Positions 1-9,320 of a stretch of 64,000 nucleotides of DNA are shown here, piece by piece. Numbering within the stretch: the first letter of the stretch is position 1; each line of letters begins with the position of its first letter. The translations under genes were made by a program, and so were the position numbers. The stretch is from Nodularia sp. LEGE 06071. GTDB lineage: Bacteria; Cyanobacteriota; Cyanobacteriia; Cyanobacteriales; Nostocaceae. The stretch spans positions 62,001 through 126,000 of the forward strand of contig NZ_JADEWH010000006.1 in the NCBI RefSeq assembly GCF_015207755.1, in the 5' to 3' direction. The notes below the pieces were generated by a model, which did no database searches, was not told where the DNA came from, and saw only the letters and a program-made list of their open reading frames with translations.

Positions 1-47
1 TGTGAATTAACCACACAATCATTCAGCTTTATACAAGGAATATAAGC

Positions 48-1181
48 ATGATTAATAGCAATCAATTACAAGAAATAGAAAAATACATCCCTCTCATAGG
101 AGATATAAACATCAAAACTCCATTTGCATATCAAGCAACCCGTGGAGCCGTTGAAGTAGTGAATACAGTCCAAATGGCCATAGCAGAGGCTTACATCAAC
201 GGATTAGAAATTCCTGACTCAACTCTGCAAACAGTTTTTGATACTTGTATGCCTGTTTTTTTCCAATATTTTCCCTCCCTTTTAGCACCCTATGAATGGG
301 TATTGAAAGAAACCCCTCAACTGGCTGAAGGTTCACGAGATTTGATGAAAATTCAATATGATTTACCTCAAGCCATGCTGAATAAGATGTTGGGTGAAGG
401 AAAACTCATTTATCCCAAGTACAGTATGGGATTATGGGAAAAAGGAGCATTAAACCTAGAACAATCACAGATCGATATGATCGATGATGTAATTGAGAAA
501 TTAGATATCCAGGATGGAGACCATATATTAGACTTTGGCTGTGGTTGGGGATGTGTTCCCAATTACATTCTTTCTAAATTTCCCAATGTCAAAGTGACTG
601 GGCTGAATTTGAGCCACGAGCAATGTGAATATATGCGCCAGAAAATGCAAGAGCCTGAAAGCTATCTCAGTTCAGGCAGATTCATGTTATATGAAGGAGA
701 TTTAAATGAGACAAAATTTGACAACAAATTTGACAAGATCCTGTCTATTGGTGTGTTCTGTCATGTAGGTAATTTAACTAACTCCTTTGAAAAGTTAGCT
801 TCTTTTCTCAAGGAGAATGGCAAAGTTTTTATTCATATTATTACAGTTCGGACACCTAACAATATCTCTAGTGCTTACACGCACAAATACATTTTCCCCC
901 ACGGGCGATACTGGAATTATGATGCAGTTCCTAGCCATAACAAAAATCTAAAAACCGTTAAAAGATGGTATCTTAATGGTTCTAACTACTCGCAAACATT
1001 TGCTACCTGGTTGCATAATTTTGACAATAATCAAGCAACCATACAACATTTAAATTATGGCATAGATTATGCTAAATTTCGCCGAATCTGGAGATTTTAT
1101 TTGATATGGTTTATCAGAAATTTTGCTAGTTGTGATGGTGAATATAATGGGAATGGTCAATATTTAATGGTTCATAGCTAA
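48..1181 (+). CDS. SAM-dependent methyltransferase, CFA-synthase-like
   Basis: The 377-aa protein has a class I methyltransferase core at about residues 155-270. Motif I reads LDFGCGWGCVPNYI, followed by VTGLNLSHEQCEYMRQKM, where the acidic or polar residue after strand 2 would contact S-adenosylmethionine. The GCGWG form and the NLSxEQ motif are typical of cyclopropane-fatty-acid synthase and the related plant coclaurine N-methyltransferase-like proteins. Residues 1-150 form an alpha-helical N-terminal region, also usual in that group. The substrate cannot be read from sequence: a lipid or a small amine are both possible. No signal peptide or membrane segment is seen. The stop codon overlaps by one base the end of an inverted-repeat element downstream. 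An AAGGAAT sequence 8 bases upstream supports the start. The gene stands alone. Confidence 0.8.
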   Translation: MINSNQLQEIEKYIPLIGDINIKTPFAYQATRGAVEVVNTVQMAIAEAYINGLEIPDSTLQTVFDTCMPVFFQYFPSLLAPYEWVLKETPQLAEGSRDLMKIQYDLPQAMLNKMLGEGKLIYPKYSMGLWEKGALNLEQSQIDMIDDVIEKLDIQDGDHILDFGCGWGCVPNYILSKFPNVKVTGLNLSHEQCEYMRQKMQEPESYLSSGRFMLYEGDLNETKFDNKFDKILSIGVFCHVGNLTNSFEKLASFLKENGKVFIHIITVRTPNNISSAYTHKYIFPHGRYWNYDAVPSHNKNLKTVKRWYLNGSNYSQTFATWLHNFDNNQATIQHLNYGIDYAKFRRIWRFYLIWFIRNFASCDGEYNGNGQYLMVHS

Positions 1182-1303
1182 TACCAATTTAATATAAAGA
1201 TGGATAAATAGAATTTAACCAGAAATCCAGTTCCCCTCCTCGCTTGCGGTCTGGGGTTAGGGGTGGGGTCGAAATCATATGCAGCCTCACAAATAATTGG
1301 TAT
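1181..1303. mobile_element. 123-bp miniature inverted-repeat element, empty copy
   Basis: The element starts ATACCAATT and ends AATTGGTAT, so it has 9-bp perfect terminal inverted repeats. Its middle is a GC-rich segment that begins CCTCCTCGCTTGCGG and runs on to AGGGGTGGGG. A second copy at 4881-5158 has the same ends and the same inside, apart from a nested insertion. Length without that insertion is 123 bp in both copies. It has no coding capacity, so it would be non-autonomous. It lies immediately after the methyltransferase stop codon. Confidence 0.75.
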
Positions 1304-1646
1304 AAGAGAATGTCTGAGAAGTTAAATTTGATTCCCGTCCTCTCTTGCAGCTAGAGGCTAGGCGTGGTTTTCTATGCTAACTGGAGATGAAGAGTCACAT
1401 TTAAGATAGATTTATTGGTGTACCCTTGGCATTCTCGGAGATTAGCCACTAAAGTATCTACATCAGTGTTTATCTGTTGTGCCTTATTTATTTTTTTCTA
1501 CCCGATCCTAAACTATTCGTGAAAGCCGAGAACCCCTGTTTTTTTAATAAACCGGGGTTTTGAAATGTATTAATTTTCACCAATCAAATAGGATAGCGAG
1601 AGAAACCAAGTACATTCTTTGACTAAACTGCACTATTCAGTAATCT
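1304..1646. other. Intergenic region without gene
   Basis: No coding frame is supported here. The part near 1330-1375 looks like a decayed version of the GC-rich core of the preceding repeat (CCCGTCCTCTCTTGCAG followed by GGCTAGGCGTGG). A terminator-like hairpin lies at 1531-1560. The remaining sequence before the ExoD gene is AT-rich and may hold its promoter, but I see no clear -35/-10 pair. Confidence 0.5.
1531..1560. terminator. Terminator-like hairpin
   Basis: AACCCCtGTTT pairs with AAACcGGGGTT around a T-rich loop, giving about ten base pairs with one mismatch, followed by TTTTG. It could end transcription from upstream of the ExoD gene. Confidence 0.5.
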
Positions 1647-2270
1647 ATGGCTAGACTATCCCACGAGTTACAACGCTATTTCTTTGACGAAGACCGCACC
1701 GCACAAGTAACTTTGGCAGAGATTCTGCTGCTAGCCAAGGAACGAGTTTTTGGGTTTTTGCTGGTGATTCTGTCTCTTCCTTCAGCTTTACCCGTTCCTG
1801 CGCCTGGTTACTCGACTCCTTTCGGTGGTCTGATTGTTGTGCTGGCTGTACAGCTGATGTTCGGGGCTGAAATTCCCTGGCTACCCCAAAAAATGCTCAA
1901 TCATCCCATGAAACTCGAAACAGTCCAAAAGTTTTTGAAGGCGGGACTTCCTTGGTTACGAAGGATTGAAGCGATCGCCAGGCCGCGTTTGACCTATATT
2001 TGTACTACTCTACCAGGTCGAGTCACTATTGGTAGTGCGATCGCCTTGATGGGCATTTCCATGATCATTCCCATTCCCGGAACCAATACCCTCCCAGCCA
2101 TAGGCGTTTTCGTGACTAGCTTTGGTTTGCTCGAAGATGATGGTGCGATTAGCTTAGGAGGTTTAGTCATCTGCCTAATTGGGGCAATTTCCAGTATTTC
2201 TATTTTGATTGCAGTATTTTGGGGTGGTGCTAGTCTTCTGGATTTACTCAAGACTTGGCTGGGTCTTTAA
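1647..2270 (+). CDS. ExoD family membrane protein
   Basis: This 207-aa protein matches the ExoD family, named for a Sinorhizobium protein affecting exopolysaccharide synthesis and alkali tolerance. The family pattern is visible in the soluble N-terminus (LSHELQRYFF), the proline-rich hydrophobic stretch LPSALPVPAPGYSTPFG, and the central arginine-rich loop WLRRIEAIARPRL. About four hydrophobic segments follow at residues 35-70, 125-145, 150-165 and 170-195, so it is an inner-membrane protein. The biochemical role of ExoD proteins is unknown. The next gene starts 30 bases downstream on the same strand, so the two may be co-transcribed. Confidence 0.8.
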   Translation: MARLSHELQRYFFDEDRTAQVTLAEILLLAKERVFGFLLVILSLPSALPVPAPGYSTPFGGLIVVLAVQLMFGAEIPWLPQKMLNHPMKLETVQKFLKAGLPWLRRIEAIARPRLTYICTTLPGRVTIGSAIALMGISMIIPIPGTNTLPAIGVFVTSFGLLEDDGAISLGGLVICLIGAISSISILIAVFWGGASLLDLLKTWLGL

Positions 2271-2300
2271 TCTCCAAAAATACTCCTAGAGGCGTATGGC

Positions 2301-2870
2301 ATGAGATTACTAACCGTAGATAATACTGCCATGACTGCTTTAAACATTCACCTGCATTTATTTCTGGAAAATCTGCTGTTTTTCCTGTCCGCGACATCTT
2401 TTTTGATTGTGGTGGGTTGGGCGTGGAAACACGCAAAACCCTACAGGATTCCGGAACCGCTGCCGCAATGGTTTAAACTTTGGTTTAGCACGGTGCAAAT
2501 ACTGGGAATATTCCTACCTTTGGTAGTAATGGTGTTATCGGGTGTATTGTGGGGCGAAACTTCTGTATTATCAGTATTTGCTTGGTACTTTGTCATCTTA
2601 GGATTACAAATTCTCTCGGAAATCATCTCATTAAAACGGTTTCACAACCTAGTTTGGGTGATGGTTCCCTACTTGTATGTACCTTACCGCATCTGGCAGA
2701 TGTATGAAGGTTTGACACTATTGGGTTCTGCAAGTCAAGTCTGGTGGATACAAAATTCATTAATTTTAGAAATTTTGCTATGGACTGGTAATTATGTCTT
2801 AAATGTGTCACAGCTACCAAGATTATTGGGCTGGGGATTCACACAAAACTCCGACATTCGTCTCAATTAA
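2301..2870 (+). CDS. Hypothetical membrane protein
   Basis: The 189-aa protein has about five hydrophobic segments (residues 20-42, 55-78, 80-105, 112-130 and 150-170) and no recognisable catalytic motif, so it is probably an integral membrane protein. I do not recognise the family. The start is uncertain: a second ATG at residue 11 (MTALNIHLH) would also place the first membrane helix near the N-terminus. It follows the ExoD gene by 30 bases, suggesting an operon. The reading frame has normal amino-acid composition for a cyanobacterial membrane protein. Confidence 0.65.
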   Translation: MRLLTVDNTAMTALNIHLHLFLENLLFFLSATSFLIVVGWAWKHAKPYRIPEPLPQWFKLWFSTVQILGIFLPLVVMVLSGVLWGETSVLSVFAWYFVILGLQILSEIISLKRFHNLVWVMVPYLYVPYRIWQMYEGLTLLGSASQVWWIQNSLILEILLWTGNYVLNVSQLPRLLGWGFTQNSDIRLN

Positions 2871-3798
2871 CTGTAAACAAGTCCCTCAGTATTTCTGGTA
2901 TATGTAAGCAAATTTTTAGGTGAAATTGGATTCTAATGTGAATACTTTGTACATATTTATATCTATCATTGAAACTTTCGATACTTCTGGTCACAAGTGA
3001 AGCTTTAATTCCATGTTAGTTAACCTAAAATTGCCCCAAAATTTCAGAATAAATAAAAATTAACCAACGTGATACCAATGAAAAAATCCTTGCATTTCGG
3101 ATTGAATTCAGTTACAGTAAATTTACTAGTCTAAAAAACCTTTGCATATACAGCAATTTCCAATTATATAAGGTACTCATAGCCCCCTCATCGCTTGCGG
3201 GGAGGGGGTTGGGGGTGGGGTTCTTGTACCTCATAAAACCGGGAAACGCGATCGCATTCATCCGCCGAAAGTAAGATTACTTTCAGGTTGATGTCTTATT
3301 TTTTTTGTAATTAATTGAGAATTATTAGCAATATGTGTTATTTTTTAGGTATATTAAAAATAAGTAGTCTCATAGCAGCCTTAAACAGCCATTGGACTAA
3401 CACAGCGGTTTTCAGCCAGAATTGCCGGTCAAAGCCACTATTTTTCCTGATTCAAGCCTTACTGCATTTCAGGTTAGTCATGGATACCGATGCGAGTCAG
3501 TTCAAACAAACTGAGTCTCAGCAACGAGTATTTTTTGACCTTCTAGATAAAAAACGCTACAAAACTAACTTTCAAATCACTGTAATATCTCTCTTGAGGT
3601 TAGTGAACTCTAATCTGGAGATTTTATTAATCAGAAAGACGTTGATTGAAAATGATGTTATAAAGTGGCTACCTGCTTTTTACTAATAAATGCAGATTAT
3701 TCTCGTTTATTTCTCAGGGTTGAAGTATCGTAGCCAAAATTACATTAACCTTTTCTCAGAGCCAACTGTCCATAAAATTCACTAATGAGTAAATTTCG
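2871..3798. other. 928-bp intergenic region, repeats only
   Basis: This stretch is AT-rich and contains a small inverted-repeat element at 3172-3232. An open frame at 3315-3686 (123 codons) has no recognisable domain, no good ribosome binding site and an unlikely composition, so I do not call it a gene. No RNA gene was recognised. The last 100 bases should contain the promoter of the downstream sucrase/ferredoxin-like gene. Confidence 0.5.
3172..3232. repeat. Small inverted-repeat element with GC-rich core
   Basis: AGGTAC at 3172-3177 is inverted as GTACCT at 3227-3232. The inside (CCCCTCATCGCTTGCGGGG followed by AGGGGGTTGGGGGTGGGG) is the same kind of GC-rich core as in the 123-bp elements at 1181 and 4881, but with different ends. 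Confidence 0.5.
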
Positions 3799-4776
3799 AT
3801 GAATACTTTTTTCTGTTCTGACCATGCGCGAGAAGTAGGAGAAGATATTATTAGTAGTGCGACAAATTACGAAACATATATTTTGGTTGAATGTCCTCAA
3901 CCCTGGGCTTATGATGCTTTTCGATCGAAGTGGGTACCAAATAATTTACAGGTTTTAGTAGAAGAAGTTCGCCGGGCTAAATTACCTGTGAGATTTCTGT
4001 TAATTGCTAATAATTATTCACATAAAGTAGACTATACAACTCTTTTGATTTATCAAAAACAAGAGGGGCTGAGTCATGGATACCGAAAATATGAGTTTAA
4101 GTTACCACACATTGAACAAGTCGCCGGGGTGGTGAAAAAATCTTTATGGCACAAAATACCCGAATATGAAATAGAGACAAGTATCACTAGAGATATTTTA
4201 GTATGTACCCACGGTAGCCATGATCAGTGTTGTGCCAGATATGGGAGTCCTTTTTATTTCCAAGCTAGTGCGATGATTGCTGATTTAGAATTGGATAATG
4301 TCCGAATTTGGAAATCCAGTCATTTTGGTGGACATCGATTTGCACCAACAGCGATAGATTTACCAGATGGCAGATATTATGGTGTTCTCAATCAAGAATC
4401 GTTTCGGTCAATTTTGACTCGTACAGGTGATATACAATGCCTGAAGAAAGTCTATAGAGGCTGGGGAATTTTACCGACTTCGGTGCAAATCTTAGAAAGA
4501 GAACTAATGCTACGCCACGGATGGAATTGGTTTAATTACAAAGTAGCGGGAAAAATTATTGAACAGAGTTTAGATAACAATACCATATTAGCCGAGTTGA
4601 GTGTTGAGGAACCCTCTGGTTCTCTGTTTATTTACCAAGCAAAACTCGTGAAAGACAAAACAAGGACACTGGAAATCAAAGGTTCTTGCAATGCCAAAGA
4701 CAATTCGGTATTTGTCAAATATGCTGTAGATAGTATCAGGCTTGTCTGTAATAAAGTGGCAACTTGCAGTAATTAA
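3799..4776 (+). CDS. Sucrase/ferredoxin-like family protein
   Basis: The 325-aa protein belongs to the sucrase/ferredoxin-like family (Pfam Suc_Fer-like), which has a thioredoxin-like [2Fe-2S] ferredoxin fold. Diagnostic segments are CTHGSHDQCCARYGSPFY at about residues 135-152 and HFGGHRFAPTAIDLPDGRYYG at about 174-194. The cysteines of the first motif and the histidines of the second are the probable iron-sulfur ligands. No signal peptide or membrane segment is seen, so it is cytosolic. A redox role is likely, but the partner is unknown. It is a single gene flanked by repeat-rich spacers. The N-terminus MNTFFCSDHAREVGEDI fits the family start. Confidence 0.8.
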   Translation: MNTFFCSDHAREVGEDIISSATNYETYILVECPQPWAYDAFRSKWVPNNLQVLVEEVRRAKLPVRFLLIANNYSHKVDYTTLLIYQKQEGLSHGYRKYEFKLPHIEQVAGVVKKSLWHKIPEYEIETSITRDILVCTHGSHDQCCARYGSPFYFQASAMIADLELDNVRIWKSSHFGGHRFAPTAIDLPDGRYYGVLNQESFRSILTRTGDIQCLKKVYRGWGILPTSVQILERELMLRHGWNWFNYKVAGKIIEQSLDNNTILAELSVEEPSGSLFIYQAKLVKDKTRTLEIKGSCNAKDNSVFVKYAVDSIRLVCNKVATCSN

Positions 4777-4880
4777 AAAGCTGATTTACCAAAATCATCC
4801 CAGAGGTTGCTATCTACCACAAATCTATTACAAAATAAGCCCTCAGTAATTCAAAATTACACACAAAGAACCTCAGCGTT

Positions 4881-5158
4881 ATACCAATTTAATATAAAGA
4901 TGCATAAATAGAATTTAACCAGAAATCTAGTTCCCCTCCTCGCTTGCCTACGGTGTACACACAAGTCCTGCCTGTCTGCGTTTGAGCCTGTTTTGCCCCC
5001 TAAATCCCCCAAGTTTGGGGGACTTTGAAAATTCTTGTTCCCCCAGAATTGGGGGTTAGGGGGCGATTCGATCACTTGTGTGTACACGGTAGCCTCGCTT
5101 GCGGGGAGGGGCTAGGGGTGGGGTCGAAATAATATGCAGCCTCACAAATAATTGGTAT
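4881..5158. mobile_element. 123-bp miniature element carrying a nested insertion
   Basis: The outer ends are ATACCAATT and AATTGGTAT, as in the 1181-1303 copy. Removing the inner 145-bp element and one 10-bp duplicated target leaves 123 bp, exactly the length of the empty copy. This is a natural comparison of an occupied and an empty site. Confidence 0.8.
4948..5092. mobile_element. 145-bp mobile miniature element (copy 1)
   Basis: The ends are CTACGGTGTACACACAAGT and its near-perfect inverse ACTTGTGTGTACACGGTAG. CCTCGCTTGC occurs directly on both sides (4938-4947 and 5093-5102) but only once at the matching place in the empty repeat at 1181, so it is a target duplication. The interior has two GC-rich palindromic stretches (CCCCCAAGTTTGGGGG and CCCCCAGAATTGGGGG). 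A copy in opposite orientation is at 53393-53537, differing by only a few bases. There is no transposase. Confidence 0.85.
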
Positions 5159-5220
5159 TACTTTGCGTTACCTCCTCTAAGAAACGCTACGCGAATGCGC
5201 CCTTTTACACAAAGTGCTAG

Positions 5221-7101
5221 TTAAGAACCCAACATTTGCAAATTATGTAAAGTCGCATATAGTCCCTCTTGCTGTAACAATTGCTCATGACTACCTTGTT
5301 CGATTAATTCACCTCGCTTCAACACAAAAATGCGATTCACATTGCGAATTGTAGATAGACGGTGAGCAATAATAATCGCAGTCCGTTTCACCAAAAGTTT
5401 GTTTAATGCCTCTTGTACTAAAGTTTCTGTACTCACATCTAAACTAGCAGTAGCTTCATCCAGCACCAAAATTTGCGGATTACGAATTGCTGCACGCGCA
5501 AAGGCTAAAAGTTGCTTTTGACCACTAGAAATATTTGTTCCTCTTTGTCGTAGTTGAGTATTGTAACCTTGGGGTAATTGTTCAATAAACTCGGCAATAT
5601 TTGTTTTACTAGCAGCTTGTTGAATTTCTGCCAGGGTGTAATCATCTCCTAAAGTGATATTGCTTTTGACATCACCAGCAAACAAAAAGCCTTCTTGCAA
5701 AATTACTGCCATATAGCGCCGTAAGTCTGCTTGTGGTAACTCCCGGATATCTACTCCATCGACTAAAATGCGTCCTTTGGTGGGTTCATAAAGACGGCAC
5801 AAAAGCCGAATAATCGAACTTTTTCCTGCTCCGGTGGGACCGACTAAGGCTACTTTTTCACCTGGATGAATCACAAAGTCTAAATCTTTAATGACATAAT
5901 CATCGTCTTTGTAGGCAAACCAGACGTGTTCAAAGCGAATTTCTCCTAAGTCTGGAGTAGGCTCGAAGTCTTGCGATTCCATACTAGTAGCTATATTCTT
6001 CATATAGTCCAAATTGGAATCTAATATGGAAAGGCGAGGATTACTACCATCACGGATTTCTATAGGTTCATCCAAAATGTCAGTAATGCGTTCAATGGCG
6101 GTAAAACCAGCTTGAATGACGGTGAATTTTTCGGCAAAATCTCTTAAAGGGTCAAATAATCGCTGGGCATATAAGATAAATGCAGCTAAAACCCCGAAGG
6201 TCAGGGCTTGATCTAAAAGTAACCAACCACCTAGTAAAAGTACTCCAGCGATCGCAATTAGTCCGATCCATTCCAAAGTGGCTGAAACAGCCGAATCATA
6301 AAGAATAGTTTGATCTACTTGGTTGGTGTAGCGTTTGTTGGCTTTGCGAAACAAGTTAGCATTATATCTTTCTCGTCGGAATAACTGTACTATATTCATC
6401 CCAACTACATTTTCTTGTAACTGGGAATTTAAATTAGAAAGTTCTTCCCGTGCTTTGGAATTGGCTTTGCGGTACTGTTGCTGAAAATAAATAATTAACC
6501 AGGTAATTGGCAGCAGGATCACCAGTAGCAAGCAAGCGAGTTTCCATTCAATGGAAAGCATGATCCCGATAATCACCAGCATGGTCAACACATTGGACAC
6601 AATGCCGATCGCCCCAGTGGAAAATACATCTCCCAATACTTCTACATCGCTGGTGAGTCGAGTAATTAATTTACCTATGGGTGTGCGGTCAAAAAAACGC
6701 ACCGCTAAAGATGTCACATGATGAAATAAATCCTGGCGAATTGCTGCTGTGATTTTTTGCCCTAGCTTCTGGAGTAGATAACCCTGAAAACCAGTTAATA
6801 CCAGGCGGATCACAATGGAAATCAGGATTAATACTTGCAGGATATTTAACCCCTGCGACAAGGGGCGATTCCTGAGAAATTCATAGGTGCTGGGTTCATC
6901 GCGAATCAGAGAAATCACCTGTCCAATCAGCAGTGGTTGGACTGCGTTGGCTAATGCTATGGGTATAAGTAGCACTAGTGCTAGTGTCAACAGTCGTCCA
7001 CTGCGACGGGCATAAGGCAATAGTCGTAAAAATAACCGCCAGTCATTGCTATTCGCGCGGTTATCTGTGTCGGATTTGTTTAAAGATTGGTAGCTGCTCA
7101 T
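5221..7101 (-). CDS. ABC exporter, fused permease-ATPase (MsbA/MDR type)
   Basis: The 626-aa half-transporter has six predicted membrane helices in residues 35-330 and an ATP-binding domain from about residue 385. ATPase motifs are complete: Walker A GPTGAGKSS, Q-loop ILQEGFLFAG, signature SSGQKQLLAFARA, Walker B ILVLDEATASLD and switch histidine IIAHRLSTI. This layout matches the lipid and drug exporter family that includes MsbA; it would work as a homodimer or heterodimer in the inner membrane. The substrate cannot be inferred. It precedes the invertase gene, same strand, by about 90 bases of spacing, but the spacer holds a GGGGAGTGGGGAATGGGGAA repeat. Length is normal for the family. Confidence 0.9.
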   Translation of the reverse strand: MSSYQSLNKSDTDNRANSNDWRLFLRLLPYARRSGRLLTLALVLLIPIALANAVQPLLIGQVISLIRDEPSTYEFLRNRPLSQGLNILQVLILISIVIRLVLTGFQGYLLQKLGQKITAAIRQDLFHHVTSLAVRFFDRTPIGKLITRLTSDVEVLGDVFSTGAIGIVSNVLTMLVIIGIMLSIEWKLACLLLVILLPITWLIIYFQQQYRKANSKAREELSNLNSQLQENVVGMNIVQLFRRERYNANLFRKANKRYTNQVDQTILYDSAVSATLEWIGLIAIAGVLLLGGWLLLDQALTFGVLAAFILYAQRLFDPLRDFAEKFTVIQAGFTAIERITDILDEPIEIRDGSNPRLSILDSNLDYMKNIATSMESQDFEPTPDLGEIRFEHVWFAYKDDDYVIKDLDFVIHPGEKVALVGPTGAGKSSIIRLLCRLYEPTKGRILVDGVDIRELPQADLRRYMAVILQEGFLFAGDVKSNITLGDDYTLAEIQQAASKTNIAEFIEQLPQGYNTQLRQRGTNISSGQKQLLAFARAAIRNPQILVLDEATASLDVSTETLVQEALNKLLVKRTAIIIAHRLSTIRNVNRIFVLKRGELIEQGSHEQLLQQEGLYATLHNLQMLGS

Positions 7102-7187
7102 AGTAAGAGCATTATATTATTAATTTTTTCAATGGGAAAAACACGTTTCTTTAATGTAGCAAAGTGGGGAGTGGGGAATGGGGAATA

Positions 7188-8591
7188 TTAAAGGCGACAA
7201 CCCAAACTATCGCTAATTTCCGGAAAACTAATGAGTTTTAATTGTTCAGGGTGGGACATAAACTGTTTTGCGGCAATTAATCCGGCGATACTCCAAGTTT
7301 GATACAGCCTTGCTTCTTTGCCAATGAGACGACCGTTTTTACCATCGTAATATTCCGGATATTTATCGTTAATTAACCGCTTTTCGACAATGGCGATCGC
7401 CTTTTCGGCTAGTTCTGGGCGACCGATTTGTTGAGCAGCCGCCACAAATAACCAAAGTAAAACCGGCCAGTTACCGCCATTATGATAAGACCAAGCCCTA
7501 TTTTTCTGGTCACATCCCGTAATCATCCGCCACTCTGCACCTTCTAAAGCGGGATAGCAGATTTTAACAGGCATATAACCCATTAAATCGTGCCAACGTT
7601 CAGCAAATAAATTCATGATGCTTTCAGATTCGGCATCGTTGGCTAAGGAAGACAAAATAGCCATGAGATTTCCCAGGGCAAAAAACCGAAAATCCATCCT
7701 TCCTGGCCCCAAATTTCCTGCTAAATAGCCTCCGTCTTCGGGTAACCACTCGGTTAACCAATGGGGAATTGATTCTGGGTAAATGTTGAACTTGTTAGCT
7801 ACTTCTTTACCAAACTCATCATCTTTATAGCGATAAATTTCGCTCAATCGCTGGAGGTCTATCCAGTAATAATTGCGGACGTGATATTTCAATGCACCCA
7901 ATCGCCCAGTTAGTTTACTGATGTAGCCATCACCATCTTCATCTGGTAACAGCAATTCACGAGATGCCATGAGAGCGGAGTAAAATAATACTTGAATTTC
8001 CAGTGGATGTTCGTAAACTCCCATGCGCCGATCAATCATAAACGCGCCATCGGGAACCAACATTGTGGGGTACATGGAAAACCGATGCACCAAACAAAGA
8101 TCCAAAATCAACTTGATTCCTTCCTGAAATTCTGGCTGACGCGCCAGTTCCACATCGCCTGTAGCCTTTCCATAAGCCCGGAGGAGGATAATCCACCACA
8201 TACAGGAGTCAATCGGGGGAACACGAGCGATCGCGTGTTCACCAAAATCAGCCACTAAAAATTCCTGATCACCGTTGTGTTCTACTTTAAAACTAGCAGG
8301 CATTAATCCTGCGCCTGGTTCAAAGCAGTCCATTTGCTTTTCATGACTTTGTAATTTCAGTGTTTCTACTAAGAAGTTGCGGACAATTTCCGGTTTACCC
8401 GCCATGAGAAACACCAAAGCCGAAGAGACAAAATCACGGAAAAAGCACTGGTCATAATTGAGTGCATCTAACTCCGGATCGTGGGCGGCTACAGTCCCAA
8501 TGGGTTGACCTTTGTAATAAATTATCGATTCTTCTAGAAGCTTCCAGGCTTGTGTATCTAGCGGATTATTTTGATCAATTGCGCGAGTCAT
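7188..8591 (-). CDS. Alkaline/neutral invertase, glycoside hydrolase family 100
   Basis: The protein (467 aa from the chosen start) hydrolyses sucrose to glucose and fructose in the cytosol. Family GH100 sequence is evident: [45 protein letters not shown]-like segment [16 protein letters not shown], and the C-terminal [17 protein letters not shown]. In cyanobacteria such enzymes (InvA, InvB in Anabaena) process sucrose, including in heterocysts. An upstream ATG at 8633 would add 14 residues ([13 protein letters not shown]) that are translated intergenic filler repeat, so I choose [12 protein letters not shown] at 8591. Whether this is the InvA or InvB type cannot be decided here. Confidence 0.88.
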   Translation of the reverse strand: MTRAIDQNNPLDTQAWKLLEESIIYYKGQPIGTVAAHDPELDALNYDQCFFRDFVSSALVFLMAGKPEIVRNFLVETLKLQSHEKQMDCFEPGAGLMPASFKVEHNGDQEFLVADFGEHAIARVPPIDSCMWWIILLRAYGKATGDVELARQPEFQEGIKLILDLCLVHRFSMYPTMLVPDGAFMIDRRMGVYEHPLEIQVLFYSALMASRELLLPDEDGDGYISKLTGRLGALKYHVRNYYWIDLQRLSEIYRYKDDEFGKEVANKFNIYPESIPHWLTEWLPEDGGYLAGNLGPGRMDFRFFALGNLMAILSSLANDAESESIMNLFAERWHDLMGYMPVKICYPALEGAEWRMITGCDQKNRAWSYHNGGNWPVLLWLFVAAAQQIGRPELAEKAIAIVEKRLINDKYPEYYDGKNGRLIGKEARLYQTWSIAGLIAAKQFMSHPEQLKLISFPEISDSLGCRL

Positions 8592-8691
8592 AAAATTTGG
8601 AATTTGGGATTTTAGATTTTGGATTGACCCCACGGATCAACCCATAAAGAGCGATCGCACTTCCGCTTCCAGGATATCACCACCAAAATTT

Positions 8692-9240
8692 CTAGAGGTT
8701 TGGGCAGAAAGCGAACTCTGATTTGATATTCCAACGGTGACCATCATGTAGCAGCAGCGTTAAATTTTCCGCCATAAACTCAAAATCTAAGGAACGGTGG
8801 ACAAATTCAGGCCAAGCAAGTCTAAAATTCTGCTTTGTCAAATCCCGAAACGCCACAGTCATATGGGGCGCAAAGGGACGAGTTTGAGATACTTGATCAA
8901 TAATTTCTAAATTACTTTCGGCATAAGCCATTAAATCGGCTTGCAAAGTCAAAAGAGCTTGACTTTTTACTACATCTATGTAGATAACACGGGGAGGAAA
9001 AGCTGCATAACCCTTGAGTGTAATTGGTATTGACTCTCGTCCATGAGCAAACTCTCTCAGAGATGCTTCTAGCTGTGGGACATTAGCATCTGACCATTCA
9101 AAAGGGGGTTGCAGAGTAATATGAGGCGGCGACTTTTGCGCCCCAAGACTGGCATAATGATCAGCGAAGTGCTGCTTAATTTGGTTGGCGTAATCCTGAA
9201 TATGCTGCGGTGGTAGAAGGGCGATGAAAAAACGGCTCAT
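8692..9240 (-). CDS. 2'-5' RNA ligase / 2H phosphoesterase family protein
   Basis: The 182-aa protein has the two HxT motifs that define the 2H phosphoesterase superfamily, PHITLQPPF at about residues 40-48 and PHMTVAF at about 125-131. Each histidine would sit in one half of a pseudo-symmetric active site acting on 2',3'-cyclic phosphates or 2'-5' linkages. It starts MSRFFIALLPP, a usual N-terminus for the ThpR/LigT group. The physiological substrate in cyanobacteria is unknown. It lies upstream of the invertase gene on the same strand with about 100 bases between them, containing the filler repeat. Confidence 0.82.
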   Translation of the reverse strand: MSRFFIALLPPQHIQDYANQIKQHFADHYASLGAQKSPPHITLQPPFEWSDANVPQLEASLREFAHGRESIPITLKGYAAFPPRVIYIDVVKSQALLTLQADLMAYAESNLEIIDQVSQTRPFAPHMTVAFRDLTKQNFRLAWPEFVHRSLDFEFMAENLTLLLHDGHRWNIKSEFAFCPNL

Positions 9241-9320
9241 ATAAGTTTATCTTGAACAGCGAAGCCTAAAGAATATTACAAATATATATACGATACAAAA
9301 AACCGAGAGGTCTCCCGCAA

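Noticed and set aside
3315-3686. A 123-codon open frame in the spacer before the sucrase/ferredoxin-like gene
   Set aside because: It has no good ribosome binding site, no recognisable domain and an improbable composition; the surrounding stretch is repeat-rich.
4857-5087. An open frame reading VIESPPNPQFWGN inside the 145-bp element
   Set aside because: It is a by-product of the palindromic repeat; the same text appears in the inverted copy near 53400.
4948-5092. A CRISPR array or phage attachment site in the repeat clusters
   Set aside because: The repeats are inverted pairs with target duplications, not regularly spaced direct repeats; no cas or integrase gene is nearby.
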